Shown here: one piece after another, positions 26,169 to 34,543 of the stretch
Layout of the letters: the number at the start of each line of letters is the position of its first letter
Numbering within the stretch: position 1 is the stretch's first letter
Source of the DNA: an uncultured Muribaculaceae bacterium
GTDB lineage: Bacteria; Bacteroidota; Bacteroidia; Bacteroidales; Muribaculaceae
Assembly: GCA_904502025.1 (NCBI GenBank)
Contig: CAJGDJ010000015.1
Span: 1 to 48,816 of the forward strand
DNA length: 48,816 nucleotides
Direction: 5' to 3'
The notes under the pieces: model-generated
The model's input: only the letters and a program-made list of their open reading frames with translations
What the model was told of the DNA's origin: nothing
Database searches by the model: none
Translations under genes and position numbers: made by a program

Positions 26169-26716
26169 GGTCGTTTGTTTTTTATAAACTGACTTATCAT
26201 TAAGCAACATTCATGTGCTGTGGTTGCAATTTTTACGCGATTAAGCAATTCTTCTTCCATCATTCCCTCGTCAATCATTGCATGAAATTGTGCTATTGTT
26301 GCATCAAACAAATGATTTTGATTGAGCAGAATTATTTGTTTTGTTTTATTTTGAGCAAAAGCAAGTGAAGTAAATGTCGAAACAAACTCGTCAAGAGTTC
26401 CATACCCACCGGGTAGCACTATAAACAAATCACTCAAATACAACATTTTTGCCTTGCGGTCATTCAAGTCGCACGATATAATCATCTCATCGTCAAGCAC
26501 ATTTCTCACACTTTGACGAGTAACCGGAACAATCCCCACAACTCGCCCTCCTTTCTGCCTCACTGCCGACGACACTATCCTCATAAGCCCTTTATCAACT
26601 CCACCATATATCAATGATGCTGCATGTGAGCCTATGCACTCACCGATTAGTTGTGCCGACTCTTTATAACAAATGTCGATTTCTTCACGTGAAGAGCAAT
26701 ATACCGCTATTCTCAT
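26165..26716 (-). CDS. LOG family protein (TIGR00730)
   Basis: A 183-residue Rossmann-fold protein of the lysine-decarboxylase-like/LOG group. Characterised members hydrolyse nucleoside 5'-monophosphates to base and ribose phosphate. The family motif is PGGYGTLDE, with IYGGVDKGLMRIV near residue 37 and the N-terminus IAVYCSSR. The true substrate in Bacteroidales is unknown. It precedes the adenosyltransferase with a four-base overlap. No good -7 element was seen in front of it; transcription from the secG operon cannot be excluded. Confidence 0.87.
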   Translation of the reverse strand: MRIAVYCSSREEIDICYKESAQLIGECIGSHAASLIYGGVDKGLMRIVSSAVRQKGGRVVGIVPVTRQSVRNVLDDEMIISCDLNDRKAKMLYLSDLFIVLPGGYGTLDEFVSTFTSLAFAQNKTKQIILLNQNHLFDATIAQFHAMIDEGMMEEELLNRVKIATTAHECCLMISQFIKNKRP

Positions 26717-26753
26717 CTATGAATGTGACAGGTTCTTAGTGTTTAACGAGTTA

Positions 26754-26778
26754 AGGGAGTATCATAATGACACTCCCT
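26754..26778. terminator. Possible terminator hairpin after secG
   Basis: AGGGAGTATCAT and ATGACACTCCCT form a 12-bp stem with one mismatch between secG and the LOG gene. On the minus strand no T run follows it; T's follow only on the plus strand. It may be a terminator, an attenuator or a binding site. Confidence 0.35.
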
Positions 26779-26826
26779 GTATTTTTTGTGAATCGTATTA
26801 CCCCCCAAAAAAGGGTCTCAACTGAA

Positions 26827-27192
26827 TTATTCAGCTGCAGGTTGCTCAGGTTGAGCTGCAGGTGCTTGAGCTTCTTCAGCTGGAGCTACATCTGTAGCAT
26901 ATTGACCTTTAGCTTCTACAGGAGCAGTTGTGTGATTGAGTGATTTTAGAGAATCGCTACTTTGGTTCACATCTGTCATAACAAATGCTGATGCGATAGC
27001 CAACACACAAATGATTGAAGCAAGAGTCCAAGTTGCTTTTTCAATGAAATCGTTTGTGCGACGCACACCCATAATTTGGTTTGAGCCGGCAAATGTTGAA
27101 GAAAGACCTCCACCTTTAGATTTTTGAATAAGCACTACCCCAATCAAAAGGAGTGATACAATAACTGATAATACAATAATTAAAATGTCCAT
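26827..27192 (-). CDS. secG: Preprotein translocase subunit SecG
   Basis: A 121-residue inner-membrane protein of the SecYEG channel. The two membrane segments are at about residues 2-22 and 50-72, joined by the SecG loop QKSKGGGLSSTFAGSNQIMG. An Ala/Pro/Glu-rich tail after residue 90 (EEAQAPAAQPEQP) is longer than in E. coli SecG but usual in Bacteroidetes. It is the last gene of the acyltransferase / sigma-54 activator / lptE operon, 53 bases after the hypothetical gene. Confidence 0.93.
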   Translation of the reverse strand: MDILIIVLSVIVSLLLIGVVLIQKSKGGGLSSTFAGSNQIMGVRRTNDFIEKATWTLASIICVLAIASAFVMTDVNQSSDSLKSLNHTTAPVEAKGQYATDVAPAEEAQAPAAQPEQPAAE

Positions 27193-27245
27193 ATCTAAAA
27201 AATTGTTTTTATTTTTCGTTATTTATTTGATTTTTGCATTGTTAA

Positions 27246-28043
27246 TCAACTTTCTTTGGCTTTTCGAGCCTCAACATAACGCTGATTTATCATTAATTTC
27301 TGCAAAAAACGCAATTGGTCTGCAAAGTAAATACTTTTTTCTGGAAAATTCAAACTTAAATTACGTATAATTTCGTAAGCCTTAGAATATTTTCGTTGTT
27401 TTATGTAAATTTTCGCTAAACTTTCGCTCAACATCGAATCATCGTCCGATGCTTCAGGCGACAATACCGGAGTATCATCAACTTGTGGTTCCTCTTTCTT
27501 CTCAATCGCTAAATCTTCACTTATTGCAGGGAAATGCCCTTGTTGCTCACGACTTTTCAATATAAATGCGTTAATCAGTGCCTCTTGTGAGTCTGGCTCC
27601 GACAAATCTACATTTTGTGGCACACTGCGTTCCTCCTCTTTTGCCAACAATTGTGCATAGTCGGGTGTAGGATTAAAGATGAGTCGTTCAAGCATTTCGT
27701 TTTCCTTGGGGTCATTTGTGCCATAATTATCAAGAAACGTGCTAATTGCGTCATTAGTCGATACCGACTTATGCGATTCTTCTTGAGGATAGAAATGTGC
27801 CCAATAATCGCCATCGGCATCAATACAAAGCGACAAAGAGTCTCGATCAGAAGCTGTCAAAGCAAGACGCTGAATTATCTTTTCTTTCTTCTCCTTATCA
27901 ATATTGCCACCTCGTTTCAACAACAACGATGCCGGAAAAGAAAAATAAGGATATTTTTCGCTAACGGCATCAACCCATTGAGAGTCAACCATTGCCTGTT
28001 CATTATCTAATAGTGATGATATGGTTTCTTGTAATGACATCAT
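27246..28043 (-). CDS. Conserved hypothetical protein, possible helical-repeat protein
   Basis: A 265-residue cytoplasmic-looking protein with no signal peptide. The C-terminal 60 residues (SLAKIYIKQRKYSKAYEIIRNLSLNFPEKSIYFADQ, given as key residues SLAKIYIKQ, KAYEIIRNL, FPEKS) look like a tetratricopeptide-type helical hairpin. The middle is acidic and low in structure. I know of no defined function. Its position between lptE and secG is typical of Bacteroidales, so a role linked to the envelope or secretion is possible, but this rests on context only. Either of two adjacent ATG codons may be the start. Confidence 0.75.
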   Translation of the reverse strand: MMSLQETISSLLDNEQAMVDSQWVDAVSEKYPYFSFPASLLLKRGGNIDKEKKEKIIQRLALTASDRDSLSLCIDADGDYWAHFYPQEESHKSVSTNDAISTFLDNYGTNDPKENEMLERLIFNPTPDYAQLLAKEEERSVPQNVDLSEPDSQEALINAFILKSREQQGHFPAISEDLAIEKKEEPQVDDTPVLSPEASDDDSMLSESLAKIYIKQRKYSKAYEIIRNLSLNFPEKSIYFADQLRFLQKLMINQRYVEARKAKES

Positions 28044-28053
28044 AACCTATTTT

Positions 28054-28572
28054 TTACCAATCGCCAAGAGTTGCATTAAAAATCAAATCTACAAGTTCCT
28101 TTGAAATTTGCTCACATAATTCATCTTGCACATCGGTCAACATTTCTGAGCTATCAAAATCACGATATGCCGAAAACGTTTGGTCGATATTCTTTCCTTC
28201 AGTTTTATTATCGGTATATTTAACCCTCACCGAGATAGTCAAACGTGTTTTTGATGCGTAAGCATCTTCAGTAACCGCCTGTGGCGAGAGGTTATATCCG
28301 GTTATTTCACCCGTCAATTCCAAGTCGGAAGCCCCATCGGTTGTTTGCAATCGAGTGTTTTGTGTTATATAATCGAGCAACTGGTTTTCAAATGTTTGTT
28401 GCAAAGGTGGATAAACCAACGCTGCACGAATGGGAAACTCCGACACATGTATCGTCTTATATACATTATAGTCAAGAGCAGCTCCATTTAGTTTATAGCT
28501 GATGCGACAACCTTGCCACGTGGTTGCCATTATCATTACCATTATAATCTTTAACAGTGTCGCTTTTTTCAT
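28054..28572 (-). CDS. lptE: LPS-assembly lipoprotein LptE family
   Basis: A 172-residue protein of the Bacteroidetes LptE family, the plug partner of LptD in placing lipopolysaccharide in the outer leaflet. A signal peptide ends at C22 (TWQGC), a loose lipobox. The residues after the Cys (RISYKLNG) are not acidic, so surface export is not expected, in line with a periplasmic-side protein. SYKLNGAALDY near the start and VQDELCEQISKELVDLIFN at the end are typical. It lies 23 bases after the sigma-54 activator gene and ten before the next. Confidence 0.88.
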   Translation of the reverse strand: MKKATLLKIIMVMIMATTWQGCRISYKLNGAALDYNVYKTIHVSEFPIRAALVYPPLQQTFENQLLDYITQNTRLQTTDGASDLELTGEITGYNLSPQAVTEDAYASKTRLTISVRVKYTDNKTEGKNIDQTFSAYRDFDSSEMLTDVQDELCEQISKELVDLIFNATLGDW

Positions 28573-28595
28573 TTCAAAACATTTATAACAATAAG

Positions 28596-29834
28596 TTACT
28601 CAAGTCCGTATTCTTTTATTTTACGATAAAGCGTACGTTCCGAAATTTTTAATTCGCGTGCCGTAGCTTTGCGACGTCCACCATTTCGTTCAAGTGAGCG
28701 ACGAATAGTCTCTCGCTCGGTATCTTCAAGCGTCATCGACGATGATATTTCTTGACTTTCAACCTCACTCACTTCGTGTAGCTCATCATCTTCTTCAACA
28801 CGCAAAATATTGTTGTCGTATGATGTATGTTTTACGATTGCCGAAGAGTTTGTGTGAGCATCAAGCAATTGAGGCGTTGATGCCGGAGTTCCCGTTACTA
28901 ATGCTTTTAGCGTTTCTATTTCACGTTGTAAACGGAATATCATGTTAAACAAAATTTCACGCTCGTCATCGTAGGAATGCACCGAAGTCTTTCCTTGCGA
29001 TGTAATCGCAGGTGCATACATAGTTGCATTTTGAGGGATATATGCCTCTATATCTTCAGATGCAACTTGACTACCTGCTTCAAACAAGGCAATCTGCTCT
29101 ACTACGTTTTTGAGCTGACGCACATTTCCGGGCCAACGATATTGCATCATCAATCGACGTGCCGAATCATCAAATTGAATAGCCGGGGTGCGATATTTCT
29201 CGGCAAAATCTGAGGCAAATTTACGAGCCAACAAAGCAATATCGTTTCCTCTATCACGCAATGGTGGAATAGATATCAACACAGTTGATAGTCGATAATA
29301 AAGATCTTCACGAAATCGTCCTTCCTCAACTGCCTTAATCATATCAACATTCGTAGCAGCAACGATGCGGATATTGGTTTTTTGCACTGTCGAAGATCCC
29401 ACCTTTAGGAACTCGCCACTCTCAAGCACTCGCAACAATCGAGCTTGCGTGGTCAATGGCAATTCTGCCACCTCATCAAGGAATATCGTGCCTCCATCGG
29501 CTTCTTCAAAATATCCTTTTCGCGACGAAACGGCTCCGGTAAATGCGCCTTTTTCATGACCAAACAGTTCTGAATCGATTGTCCCCTCTGGTATAGCACC
29601 ACAGTTTACAGCTATATATTTGCTGTGTTTGCGAGCACTGAAACTATGGATAATTTGAGGAAAAAACTCCTTTCCACTACCACTCTCACCGGTAATTAAA
29701 ACCGAGAGATCGATAGGAGCCACCTGAATGGCTCGCGACACTGCCGCAATAAGAGCAGGAGCATTGCCAACAATGCCAAATCGCATTTTGGCTTGATGCA
29801 CTTCAGGTGATATGTCGGCTGGATTTATTTGCAT
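28596..29834 (-). CDS. Sigma-54-dependent activator without N-terminal sensor domain
   Basis: A 412-residue bacterial enhancer-binding protein. The AAA+ core begins almost at once: Walker A GESGSGKE (K55), the sigma-54 contact loop GAFTGA (96-101), Walker B GGTIFLDEVAEL and the R-finger region ENVVEQ-like part. The C-terminus holds a Fis-type helix-turn-helix (RKATARELKISERTLYRKIKEYG). A usual N-terminal receiver or PAS domain is missing; only about 20 residues precede the core, so activity must be governed by level, partner proteins or the 100-residue linker. The gene overlaps the acyltransferase gene by ten bases. Its place in an envelope operon suggests an envelope-related regulon, which is inference. 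Confidence 0.9.
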   Translation of the reverse strand: MQINPADISPEVHQAKMRFGIVGNAPALIAAVSRAIQVAPIDLSVLITGESGSGKEFFPQIIHSFSARKHSKYIAVNCGAIPEGTIDSELFGHEKGAFTGAVSSRKGYFEEADGGTIFLDEVAELPLTTQARLLRVLESGEFLKVGSSTVQKTNIRIVAATNVDMIKAVEEGRFREDLYYRLSTVLISIPPLRDRGNDIALLARKFASDFAEKYRTPAIQFDDSARRLMMQYRWPGNVRQLKNVVEQIALFEAGSQVASEDIEAYIPQNATMYAPAITSQGKTSVHSYDDEREILFNMIFRLQREIETLKALVTGTPASTPQLLDAHTNSSAIVKHTSYDNNILRVEEDDELHEVSEVESQEISSSMTLEDTERETIRRSLERNGGRRKATARELKISERTLYRKIKEYGLE

Positions 29835-30670
29835 TTGCGTAATTCGTAAGTTTTATCTTTTAAAAATTGTCCTAACTCTTCAATTGAGCCCGAATGTTGT
29901 TCTTGTTCCTCTACCGAGATAGGCTCCCCGATAGAGATGTGAAGCGTGGCTCCTTTTTTACGAAACACCTCGGCCGGCAATCGCAATGTGCGTAATTGCC
30001 AACACACCACTCCCAAGAAATTAAACCACCAACTGTTACTTCCATGGAAATAAATGGGAATCACAGGCACTTTCATCTGTTGAATAAGACGAACTATTGT
30101 TGGTTGCCACTCGCGATCTTCGAGCTGCCCTTTGAAATTCAGCTTCGACACTGCCCCGGCAGGAAAAAATCCGATGGGGTTGCCTCGACGCACTTGCATA
30201 ATGGCACTTTTGATGCCTTGCATCGACACTGCTTTCTTCTTGGGATCATCACTCGCCAAAGCATCTACGGCAATAAAGTTAGGACGCATTGCCGAGATAT
30301 AATTTAATATCATGTTTACCATTACCTTAAATTGTGGGCGACGTGTGCCAATAAGATTTATCAACGTGATGCCATCTAACGCTCCAAAGGGGTGGTTACT
30401 CACTGTGATAAACGCACCTTCGGGAAGATTTTCCAATAGTTGCTCATTATCGATACGCAACTTTATTTCCAAGTCGTGCAGCAACCCGGAAGTAAACTCA
30501 GCTCCTTGAACATCACAATTGTGGTCGTGAATCCAATTTACCTTATCGACCGAAAGGAATTTGAGCAAACGATTCACCAACTTTTCTTTGCCCTTAAACC
30601 AAGGCACCATCTGCGAGATGTCGTTATAGTCGAGAACCGTTCGTTTTATTGGTGTTTCTTGTTGACTCAT
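29825..30670 (-). CDS. Lysophospholipid acyltransferase family protein
   Basis: A 281-residue glycerol-phosphate-type acyltransferase or related aminolipid acyltransferase. The catalytic block is a variant of HxxxxD, in VSNHPFGALDGITL, and FFPAGAVSKL is the second substrate-binding motif. I chose ATG 30670: the promoter -7 element at 30690-30697 would place the transcript start near 30684, inside the longer frame that begins at 30688. It heads the operon that continues through the sigma-54 activator, lptE and secG. Acyl acceptor unknown; ornithine-lipid or phosphatidic-acid synthesis are both possible. Confidence 0.83.
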   Translation of the reverse strand: MSQQETPIKRTVLDYNDISQMVPWFKGKEKLVNRLLKFLSVDKVNWIHDHNCDVQGAEFTSGLLHDLEIKLRIDNEQLLENLPEGAFITVSNHPFGALDGITLINLIGTRRPQFKVMVNMILNYISAMRPNFIAVDALASDDPKKKAVSMQGIKSAIMQVRRGNPIGFFPAGAVSKLNFKGQLEDREWQPTIVRLIQQMKVPVIPIYFHGSNSWWFNFLGVVCWQLRTLRLPAEVFRKKGATLHISIGEPISVEEQEQHSGSIEELGQFLKDKTYELRKCK

Positions 30671-30689
30671 GAATAAACAATTTATCACG

Positions 30690-30720
30690 CAAAATTAATC
30701 AAAATGCCGCTAATCACAAA
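30690..30720 (-). promoter_or_regulatory. Full-consensus promoter of the acyltransferase-secG operon
   Basis: On the minus strand: TTTG (30717-30720), exactly 19 bases, TAATTTTG (30690-30697). It sets the start of the first gene at 30670 and probably drives the whole five-gene operon to 26827. Confidence 0.75.
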
Positions 30721-30749
30721 ATTATCAATTTGGCTTTTGTTTTCCTAAT

Positions 30750-30766
30750 AATCACATTTTGTGATT
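30750..30766. promoter_or_regulatory. Dyad upstream of the acyltransferase operon promoter
   Basis: AATCACA-TTT-TGTGATT, a perfect 7-bp dyad, lies 29 bases upstream of the -33 element and 34 bases beyond the end of the GT4 gene. No T run follows on the minus strand, so an operator is as likely as a terminator for the GT4 gene. Confidence 0.4.
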
Positions 30767-30800
30767 TTATAAGAGTGAAATTTTTGAGATATTATTTTTG

Positions 30801-32051
30801 TTATTTATTAAGCAGGCTATTAAATAGGTCGATATATTTATGGGCAATGATATTTGATGCAAAACGTTCACGCACAGAGGTGTGAAGCATTTCTCGGTCG
30901 GGTGCCGCATTAAGTGCCCATGCTATGCCTTCGGCAATGCTTTGTGGGGATTTATAGTCGGCAATATATCCATTCACTTTGTGATCAATAATATCTCGTT
31001 GCCCTCCCATGCCAAACGATACCGGCACACAACCGGCTGCTTGCCCTTCAATAAGTGTTCCCGGCAATGTCTCGTAGAGAGAAGTCGATATTACCACATG
31101 CGACGAAGCGTATAATTGTCTTATCACCTTAGGGTCATTTATACGCCCAATATAGCGATAAGGCAGACGTATCTGCTCCAATAGCAAAGCATCTCTAATG
31201 CTGCCAAAAAATACAGCTTCACTCATCTCTGCTTGCTGAGGGAATTTCTGTGCATATAGGTTAAGAGCGTCAATGGCATATTCAAACCCTTTAATCGGAT
31301 CATCAAGACGTGCAGCACCCATCAATATGAGTTTTTTATCTTTAGGAAGGTCCAACGCGTCCAATTTTGCCGATGGTGCAGTGAAATATGACTCCACAGG
31401 AAATGCGTTGTGTATCACAGATATATTAGCGTCATTAAGCAACGAACTTTCACGAGCTTTCTTTGCAAGCCAATTGCTAACCGGCACAAAATGTATATTT
31501 GTCTTTTTATAGAGAGCTTGTTTGTGCAACCATGTTGAATGAGATAAATCATTTTTCTTTATTCCTCCACATATAAATTGACAATTTCCACATTGTTGTT
31601 TGTATCGTTCACATTCAAGGGCATGATGGCAAACTCCTGTCAAGCACCACATATCGTGCATAATCCATACCATAGGCTTACCCATTTGAGCAATTCGCTC
31701 TATTTCATTGAGCGACATCATGCCTTGATTTATCCAATTAATTACAATCACATCGGCATCTTTTATAAAAGAATGCGATGTTACCGACACCCCATGCGAT
31801 GCTGTTGAAACTTTAAACAGATTGGCTTTTGAAAAGCCATTACAAAGAAATATATCCAAACGTTCGCTCAAAAACGCATAATTACGACGCCAACGACTAC
31901 ATACTTGCTCTACACTATCATTATTGCTCGATTTACTCAACACAAGCATACGAGCATCAACACCTTGCTGACGCAAAGCCTGCATCAATCGAAATGTTAC
32001 AATCGATGCCCCACCAAGTGTGTCGCTGTGATTTATTAATGCTACTTTCAT
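30801..32051 (-). CDS. Glycosyltransferase, family 4 type
   Basis: A 416-residue GT-B enzyme. The N-terminal Rossmann domain starts MKVALINHSDTLGGAS, and the donor-binding C-terminal domain has the E-x7-E block in YETLPGTLIEGQAAGCVPVSF. IMHDMWCLTGVCHHALEC with KQQCGNCQF is a segment frequent in Bacteroidetes LPS or capsule glycosyltransferases. Its start overlaps the flippase gene end by four bases (ATGA), so it is translated with the flippase. It probably adds a sugar to a surface glycan; donor and acceptor unknown. Confidence 0.87.
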   Translation of the reverse strand: MKVALINHSDTLGGASIVTFRLMQALRQQGVDARMLVLSKSSNNDSVEQVCSRWRRNYAFLSERLDIFLCNGFSKANLFKVSTASHGVSVTSHSFIKDADVIVINWINQGMMSLNEIERIAQMGKPMVWIMHDMWCLTGVCHHALECERYKQQCGNCQFICGGIKKNDLSHSTWLHKQALYKKTNIHFVPVSNWLAKKARESSLLNDANISVIHNAFPVESYFTAPSAKLDALDLPKDKKLILMGAARLDDPIKGFEYAIDALNLYAQKFPQQAEMSEAVFFGSIRDALLLEQIRLPYRYIGRINDPKVIRQLYASSHVVISTSLYETLPGTLIEGQAAGCVPVSFGMGGQRDIIDHKVNGYIADYKSPQSIAEGIAWALNAAPDREMLHTSVRERFASNIIAHKYIDLFNSLLNK

Positions 32052-33514
32052 CGTTTAAGCCTTATCTTTTCACGTTTCAATACTATTGTAATATAAACAA
32101 AAATAAGCAAAGTATTGATTAAAATATTCAACCAAAAATATGGTGTAGTGGCAAAATACGATGCCACAAACAATCCTCCGGCAATAGCTGCATAAGAAAA
32201 AATGCGACCTACTTCATATTTAATAGGATTCACCTTATTTCCAATAAAATAGGAAGTTATCATCATCACTGCATTACAAGCCAATGCCGCCCATGCACAA
32301 GCAATATATCCATAAATCGGCACACACGTGATGATTATCGACAACATCACAACAAAACCGATAAACGTAAATACTATTGCCCAATAAGTTTTATCAATAT
32401 TTTTATACCACAACGATAGATTGAATACGATTCCATAGCACAACTCAGCAGCCAACAGTATCGGCACAACCACAAGTCCCTCATAATATTTTGGCGATAT
32501 AATATACTTAAACACATCAATATAGAACATTACACCAAGGAATATCAACAAGCCAAAGATTACAAAATATTTCATCGCATCGGCATATTCCTTATTTTTC
32601 TTCGCTTTATCCTCGTTCTTTTTTGAGAACATCAAAGGCTCATAAGCAAAACGAAAAGCCTGGATAAACATAATCATTACCATAGCGATTTTATAGTTGG
32701 CACCATAGATTCCCAACTGATAGTTGGCAATATTTTGATCGTCAAATAAAAATGGATAAATTATTTTATCTATGTTTTGATTCATTATTCCGGCTATTCC
32801 GGCTATGAGCAATGGCAACGAAAATGTTAGTATTGTTGTGAGCATTTTTAGATTAAACGCATAATGTTCGGCAAAAATTTCCGGTAACATTATCAGCATC
32901 AATATCACCGAGCTAAGTATATTTGCTACAAAGATATATCCTACACCATAATATGGGTCATAAAACCATGAAATTGTTTCGGGTGCAACTTCCCACAGCC
33001 ATGGGCACATCAAGATAAAGAATAGATTTAGACCTATATTCAACCCAATGTTTATCAACTTAAGACATGCAAACTTTATAGGACGCTGTTTGAATCGCAA
33101 ATAAGCAAAAGGAATAGATATAAAAGCGTCAACAGCTACCGTAACCCCCATCATCATCACAAATGATGGAGTTTTAGCATATCCCATAACTCCGCTTATT
33201 GGTTCTATGAACAACCACAATAAAGCAACAAATAACGTTGATGTGAATCCTACCGATGTTAAAATCGTAGTATATACCGTTGCTACATCATGTTCATTGC
33301 GACGAGCAAAACGGAAGAATCCGGTTTCCATTCCGTAGGTAAGGAATACCAACACAAACGCCACATAAGCATATATATTTGTTACCACGCCATATTCTTG
33401 GGGTACAAACACAGCAGTGTAAAGAGGCACCAAGCACCAGTTGAGGAAACGCCCTACAATACTACTAACTCCATAGATTGCAGTGTCTTTTAATAAACTT
33501 TTTATACCTGCCAT
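32048..33514 (-). CDS. Polysaccharide flippase / Wzx-like membrane transporter
   Basis: A 488-residue integral membrane protein with about 12-14 hydrophobic segments, of the MATE/MOP exporter superfamily. Family hallmarks are the N-terminal LLKDTAIYGVSSIVGRFLNW and YGVVTNIYAYVAFVLVF. These proteins flip lipid-linked sugar units across the inner membrane. It sits six bases after ruvB and overlaps the GT4 gene, which supports a glycan role. Whether the substrate is O-antigen-like or another surface glycan cannot be read. Confidence 0.87.
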   Translation of the reverse strand: MAGIKSLLKDTAIYGVSSIVGRFLNWCLVPLYTAVFVPQEYGVVTNIYAYVAFVLVFLTYGMETGFFRFARRNEHDVATVYTTILTSVGFTSTLFVALLWLFIEPISGVMGYAKTPSFVMMMGVTVAVDAFISIPFAYLRFKQRPIKFACLKLINIGLNIGLNLFFILMCPWLWEVAPETISWFYDPYYGVGYIFVANILSSVILMLIMLPEIFAEHYAFNLKMLTTILTFSLPLLIAGIAGIMNQNIDKIIYPFLFDDQNIANYQLGIYGANYKIAMVMIMFIQAFRFAYEPLMFSKKNEDKAKKNKEYADAMKYFVIFGLLIFLGVMFYIDVFKYIISPKYYEGLVVVPILLAAELCYGIVFNLSLWYKNIDKTYWAIVFTFIGFVVMLSIIITCVPIYGYIACAWAALACNAVMMITSYFIGNKVNPIKYEVGRIFSYAAIAGGLFVASYFATTPYFWLNILINTLLIFVYITIVLKREKIRLKR

Positions 33515-33520
33515 AATTTC

Positions 33521-34528
33521 TTAAAAAAGCGAACCCGAATCAATGCGTGAATGTCCTAAATGAGAATAAGCCAAGTCGGTAACTTCTCGACCACGAGGAG
33601 TGCGTTTTATAAATCCTTCTTTAATCAAAAACGGTTCATATACTTCCTCAATCGTCCCGGGATCTTCTCCAAGTGCTGTTGCAATGGTTGACAACCCCAC
33701 TGGTCCACCTTTGAATTTTGTAATTATAGTAGTTAATATCTTATTATCTATTTCATCAAGCCCATAGCGATCAATATTCAATGCTTCAAGTGCATATCGA
33801 GCAATTTCAGGGTCGATTGTGCCATTTCCTTTTACTTGTGCAAAATCTCTTACACGTCGCAAAAGGGCATTGGCAATACGGGGTGTGCCACGCGAACGCA
33901 TCGCAATCTCATGAGCTGCTTCTCCGGTACATTTCACTTTGAGCAATGCCGCTGAACGCAATATAATGCGTTCAAGCACCTCATGGTCATAATATTCCAA
34001 ATGGCAGTTTATGCCAAAGCGAGCTCGCAAAGGTGCTGTCAACAATCCACTGCGTGTAGTTGCTCCAATAAGTGTAAATGGTGAAAGTGTGAGTTGCACA
34101 CTTCTTGCTCCCGGTCCTTTATCAATCATTATATCAATGCGATAATCTTCCATCGCCGAGTAAAGATATTCCTCTACTACCGGACTTAAACGATGTATCT
34201 CATCAATAAACAACACATCATTTTCTTCAAGTGATGTCAGGATTCCTGCCAAATCGCCCGGCTTATCAAGCACCGGACCCGATGTTATTTTCATTCCCAC
34301 ACCAAGCTCATTGGCAATGATGCCGGAGAGTGTGGTTTTTCCCAATCCGGGAGGTCCATGAAATAGTATATGATCGAGCGATTCGCCTCGCATACGAGCT
34401 GCGGTAACAAATATCTTAAGGTTTTCAACGATTTTGTCTTGTCCGCTAAAGGAGTCAAACTCCGACGGACGCAAAGCCTTTTCAAAATCGCGATCTCCCT
34501 CTTTTGCTCTTATATCAAAGTCGTCCAT
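33521..34528 (-). CDS. ruvB: Holliday junction branch migration helicase RuvB
   Basis: A 335-residue AAA+ motor of the RuvABC complex. Walker A is GPPGLGKTT (K64), Walker B VLFIDEIHRL, sensor GATTRSGLL and the arginine finger region LRARFGI. The C-terminal winged helix ends EGFIKRTPRGREVTDLAY. The N-terminal block RPSEFDSFSGQD is typical. Length is normal. It is embedded between the GT9 and flippase genes with 15- and 6-base gaps, so it is probably transcribed with the glycan genes. Confidence 0.97.
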   Translation of the reverse strand: MDDFDIRAKEGDRDFEKALRPSEFDSFSGQDKIVENLKIFVTAARMRGESLDHILFHGPPGLGKTTLSGIIANELGVGMKITSGPVLDKPGDLAGILTSLEENDVLFIDEIHRLSPVVEEYLYSAMEDYRIDIMIDKGPGARSVQLTLSPFTLIGATTRSGLLTAPLRARFGINCHLEYYDHEVLERIILRSAALLKVKCTGEAAHEIAMRSRGTPRIANALLRRVRDFAQVKGNGTIDPEIARYALEALNIDRYGLDEIDNKILTTIITKFKGGPVGLSTIATALGEDPGTIEEVYEPFLIKEGFIKRTPRGREVTDLAYSHLGHSRIDSGSLF

Positions 34529-34543
34529 TTTAATTTTTTATTA

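Noticed and set aside
30750..30766. CRP-type binding site
   Set aside because: The order of half-sites is TCACA then TGTGA with three bases between, the reverse of the CRP consensus.
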